From: CAZXWN01 sp964644695 [NCBI: uncultured bacterium]
Lineage (GTDB): Bacteria; UBP4; UBA4092
NCBI GenBank assembly: GCA_964644695.1
Contig: CAZXWN010000017.1
Location: 1 to 42,693 of the forward strand
Length of the DNA: 42,693 nt
Reading direction: 5' to 3'
The number at the start of each line of letters is the position of its first letter. The stretch's first letter is position 1. Made by a program: the position numbers and the translations under genes. Under the pieces are notes generated by a model that saw only the letters and a program-made list of their open reading frames with translations, searched no databases and had not been told where the DNA came from. This document shows, one piece after another, positions 41,678-42,693 of the stretch.

Positions 41678-42693
41678 TTACCAGTTGTAGATCACAGTGT
41701 AAGTAATGACGGTTTCACCGTCTTTAGGAACCTTCACATTATATTCAATGTGACGGCTGTCAATCTTGGTGAAGGAATGAGAACTGTTCCGGATTTCCCA
41801 TTCAGACCAACGATACAGGGTCTCAGGAACCTTCACAGTGACATCAGTATCTTTGTGGTTACGGAGTTTGATTTCAAAAGATTCAGATACGGAATGTCCC
41901 GGAACCAGAACCTTAAATTCAGACTGGCGGCGTTCACCCACTACATCAAAGGCATTTCCGAGGGTCACCCGGATTTTTTCATCTTTGGGTGTATGGTCGA
42001 TACGGTCTTCACCAATAAATTCCTGGCTGCCATCTTTGTCCTGTTGATAGACCCGAATCTTACCGGCAGGAAGTGGCATCCCCATCTTACTCATTTCATC
42101 GTTTTTGAACTCAATCATCTGCACGACTTTTTTATTAAAGTCACTTCCCATGTTGGGTTCAGATACGGGAGAGGCCTCAAAACTATAGAACCAACCGTAT
42201 TTGGGGACTCCGTCATAGACATAAATCTTTTGATAGGGGACTCCGTAGGCATTGTTGAGTTCAATTTGTTTGGTCTGATTATTCAAAACCGTTGCCGGCC
42301 GACCCAAGGTGTAAAGGTGATAGTCAGCAAAAGACTTCTCTGTAAACTGGGGAGCCGCTGCACTATAAGCAAGGCCATCTGCCAGCACCATTTCTGCTTT
42401 GCGGGCATAACGGTTTGGCTGTTCAACATTAACATCACCGGCCATGAGTTTGAGTTTGGCATCTTCAAAAGATTTTCCGGAATTATTAGTCATGGTGACC
42501 CATCCGGTTATATCCAGATTCCGTTCATCCTGACCCAACACCACGACATAATCCGCAGTCCAGGACATCCCCCGGGTGATATACGCCAGTTCGATGTCGT
42601 GACTACCGCCACGCTGTGCGCTTAACAGCCAGTTAAGGGTAGGTTTCAGGATAAGATTTTCGGGGAGTTTCTCCAGACGGACTGTTTCGGGTC
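41678..42693 (-). CDS. DUF4139 domain-containing protein (5' end outside window)
   Basis: The reading frame is open to the right edge; at least 338 residues are inside the window and the true N-terminus lies beyond it. The segment across the edge reads PTLNWLLSAQRGGSHDIELA then YITRGMSWTADYVVVL, followed by LDITGWVTMTNNSGKSFEDAKLKL and GDVN, the standard DUF4139 core. The C-terminus has VTVKVPETLYRWSEWEI and ends in a beta strand. DUF4139 proteins are usually secreted or periplasmic with a DUF4140 front; function is unknown. An internal Met at 42568 should not be taken as the start, because conserved sequence continues upstream of it. Own terminator downstream. Confidence 0.88.
   Translation of the reverse strand, partial: PETVRLEKLPENLILKPTLNWLLSAQRGGSHDIELAYITRGMSWTADYVVVLGQDERNLDITGWVTMTNNSGKSFEDAKLKLMAGDVNVEQPNRYARKAEMVLADGLAYSAAAPQFTEKSFADYHLYTLGRPATVLNNQTKQIELNNAYGVPYQKIYVYDGVPKYGWFYSFEASPVSEPNMGSDFNKKVVQMIEFKNDEMSKMGMPLPAGKIRVYQQDKDGSQEFIGEDRIDHTPKDEKIRVTLGNAFDVVGERRQSEFKVLVPGHSVSESFEIKLRNHKDTDVTVKVPETLYRWSEWEIRNSSHSFTKIDSRHIEYNVKVPKDGETVITYTVIYNW

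Overview
The window comes from a diderm (Gram-negative type) bacterium with an anaerobic or facultative lifestyle. Support comes from a complete RND–adaptor–TolC export operon, several lipobox or Sec signal peptides, a ferredoxin-dependent 2-oxoacid oxidoreductase, and a GspG-like pseudopilin of the kind common in Planctomycetes/Lentisphaerae/Hydrogenedentes/Sumerlaeota-like lineages. That placement is an inference from protein flavour only; no marker gene fixes the phylum. I saw no phage, transposase, IS element or CRISPR array.

Layout. 1-4 kb: a lipoprotein with a papain-like (NlpC/P60-type) hydrolase signature, then a secreted GH20 hexosaminidase-like enzyme. 4-10.5 kb: a minus-strand operon tolC-like / adaptor / RND pump. 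10.9-16 kb: a SIMPL-domain protein, a cytoplasmic GH94-type phosphorylase, a DUF1648 membrane protein and a 3-hydroxyisobutyrate-dehydrogenase-family oxidoreductase. 16.2-17.9 kb: a GT2 glycosyltransferase fused to a bacterial sugar (undecaprenyl-phosphate) transferase. 17.9-18.0 kb: a compact nest of inverted repeats with DnaA boxes between convergent genes. 19.2-22.4 kb: a two-gene 2-oxoacid:ferredoxin oxidoreductase (gamma-delta and alpha-beta fusions) with a long leader and a stack of terminators. 22.6-29.2 kb: an M6 metalloprotease, two tiny zinc-ribbon proteins, a tandem pair of secreted metallophosphoesterases (one lacking the catalytic histidine) and a pseudopilin. 29.4-32.3 kb: a DUF1858 protein behind an FNR-like site, a small membrane protein, tRNA-Gly(GCC), and an AT-rich tandem pair of double-zinc-ribbon membrane proteins. 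32.4-39.6 kb: a second GH20-like enzyme with a CBM9-like front, an AT-rich membrane protein, a radical SAM/SPASM enzyme, a 59-residue membrane peptide gene and a GH127 enzyme. 39.8 kb to the end: a heparan-glucosaminide-N-acetyltransferase-like (DUF5009) membrane acyltransferase with an extra N-terminal domain, and a DUF4139 protein cut by the window edge.

Functionally the recurring theme is glycan handling, especially N-acetylhexosamines: two GH20-like secreted enzymes sharing a C-terminal module, a GH94 phosphorylase, a GH127 beta-L-arabinofuranosidase-like enzyme and a DUF5009 acyltransferase. They are scattered single units with their own terminators rather than one polysaccharide-utilisation operon; there is no SusC/SusD pair. 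The 2-oxoacid oxidoreductase looks like a highly expressed core catabolic unit. The most unusual observations are the catalytic His-to-Asn change in the second phosphoesterase, the zinc-ribbon/membrane paralogue pair beside tRNA-Gly, the DnaA-box inverted-repeat nest, the duplicated 46-nt terminator element and the FNR-like promoter of the DUF1858 gene.
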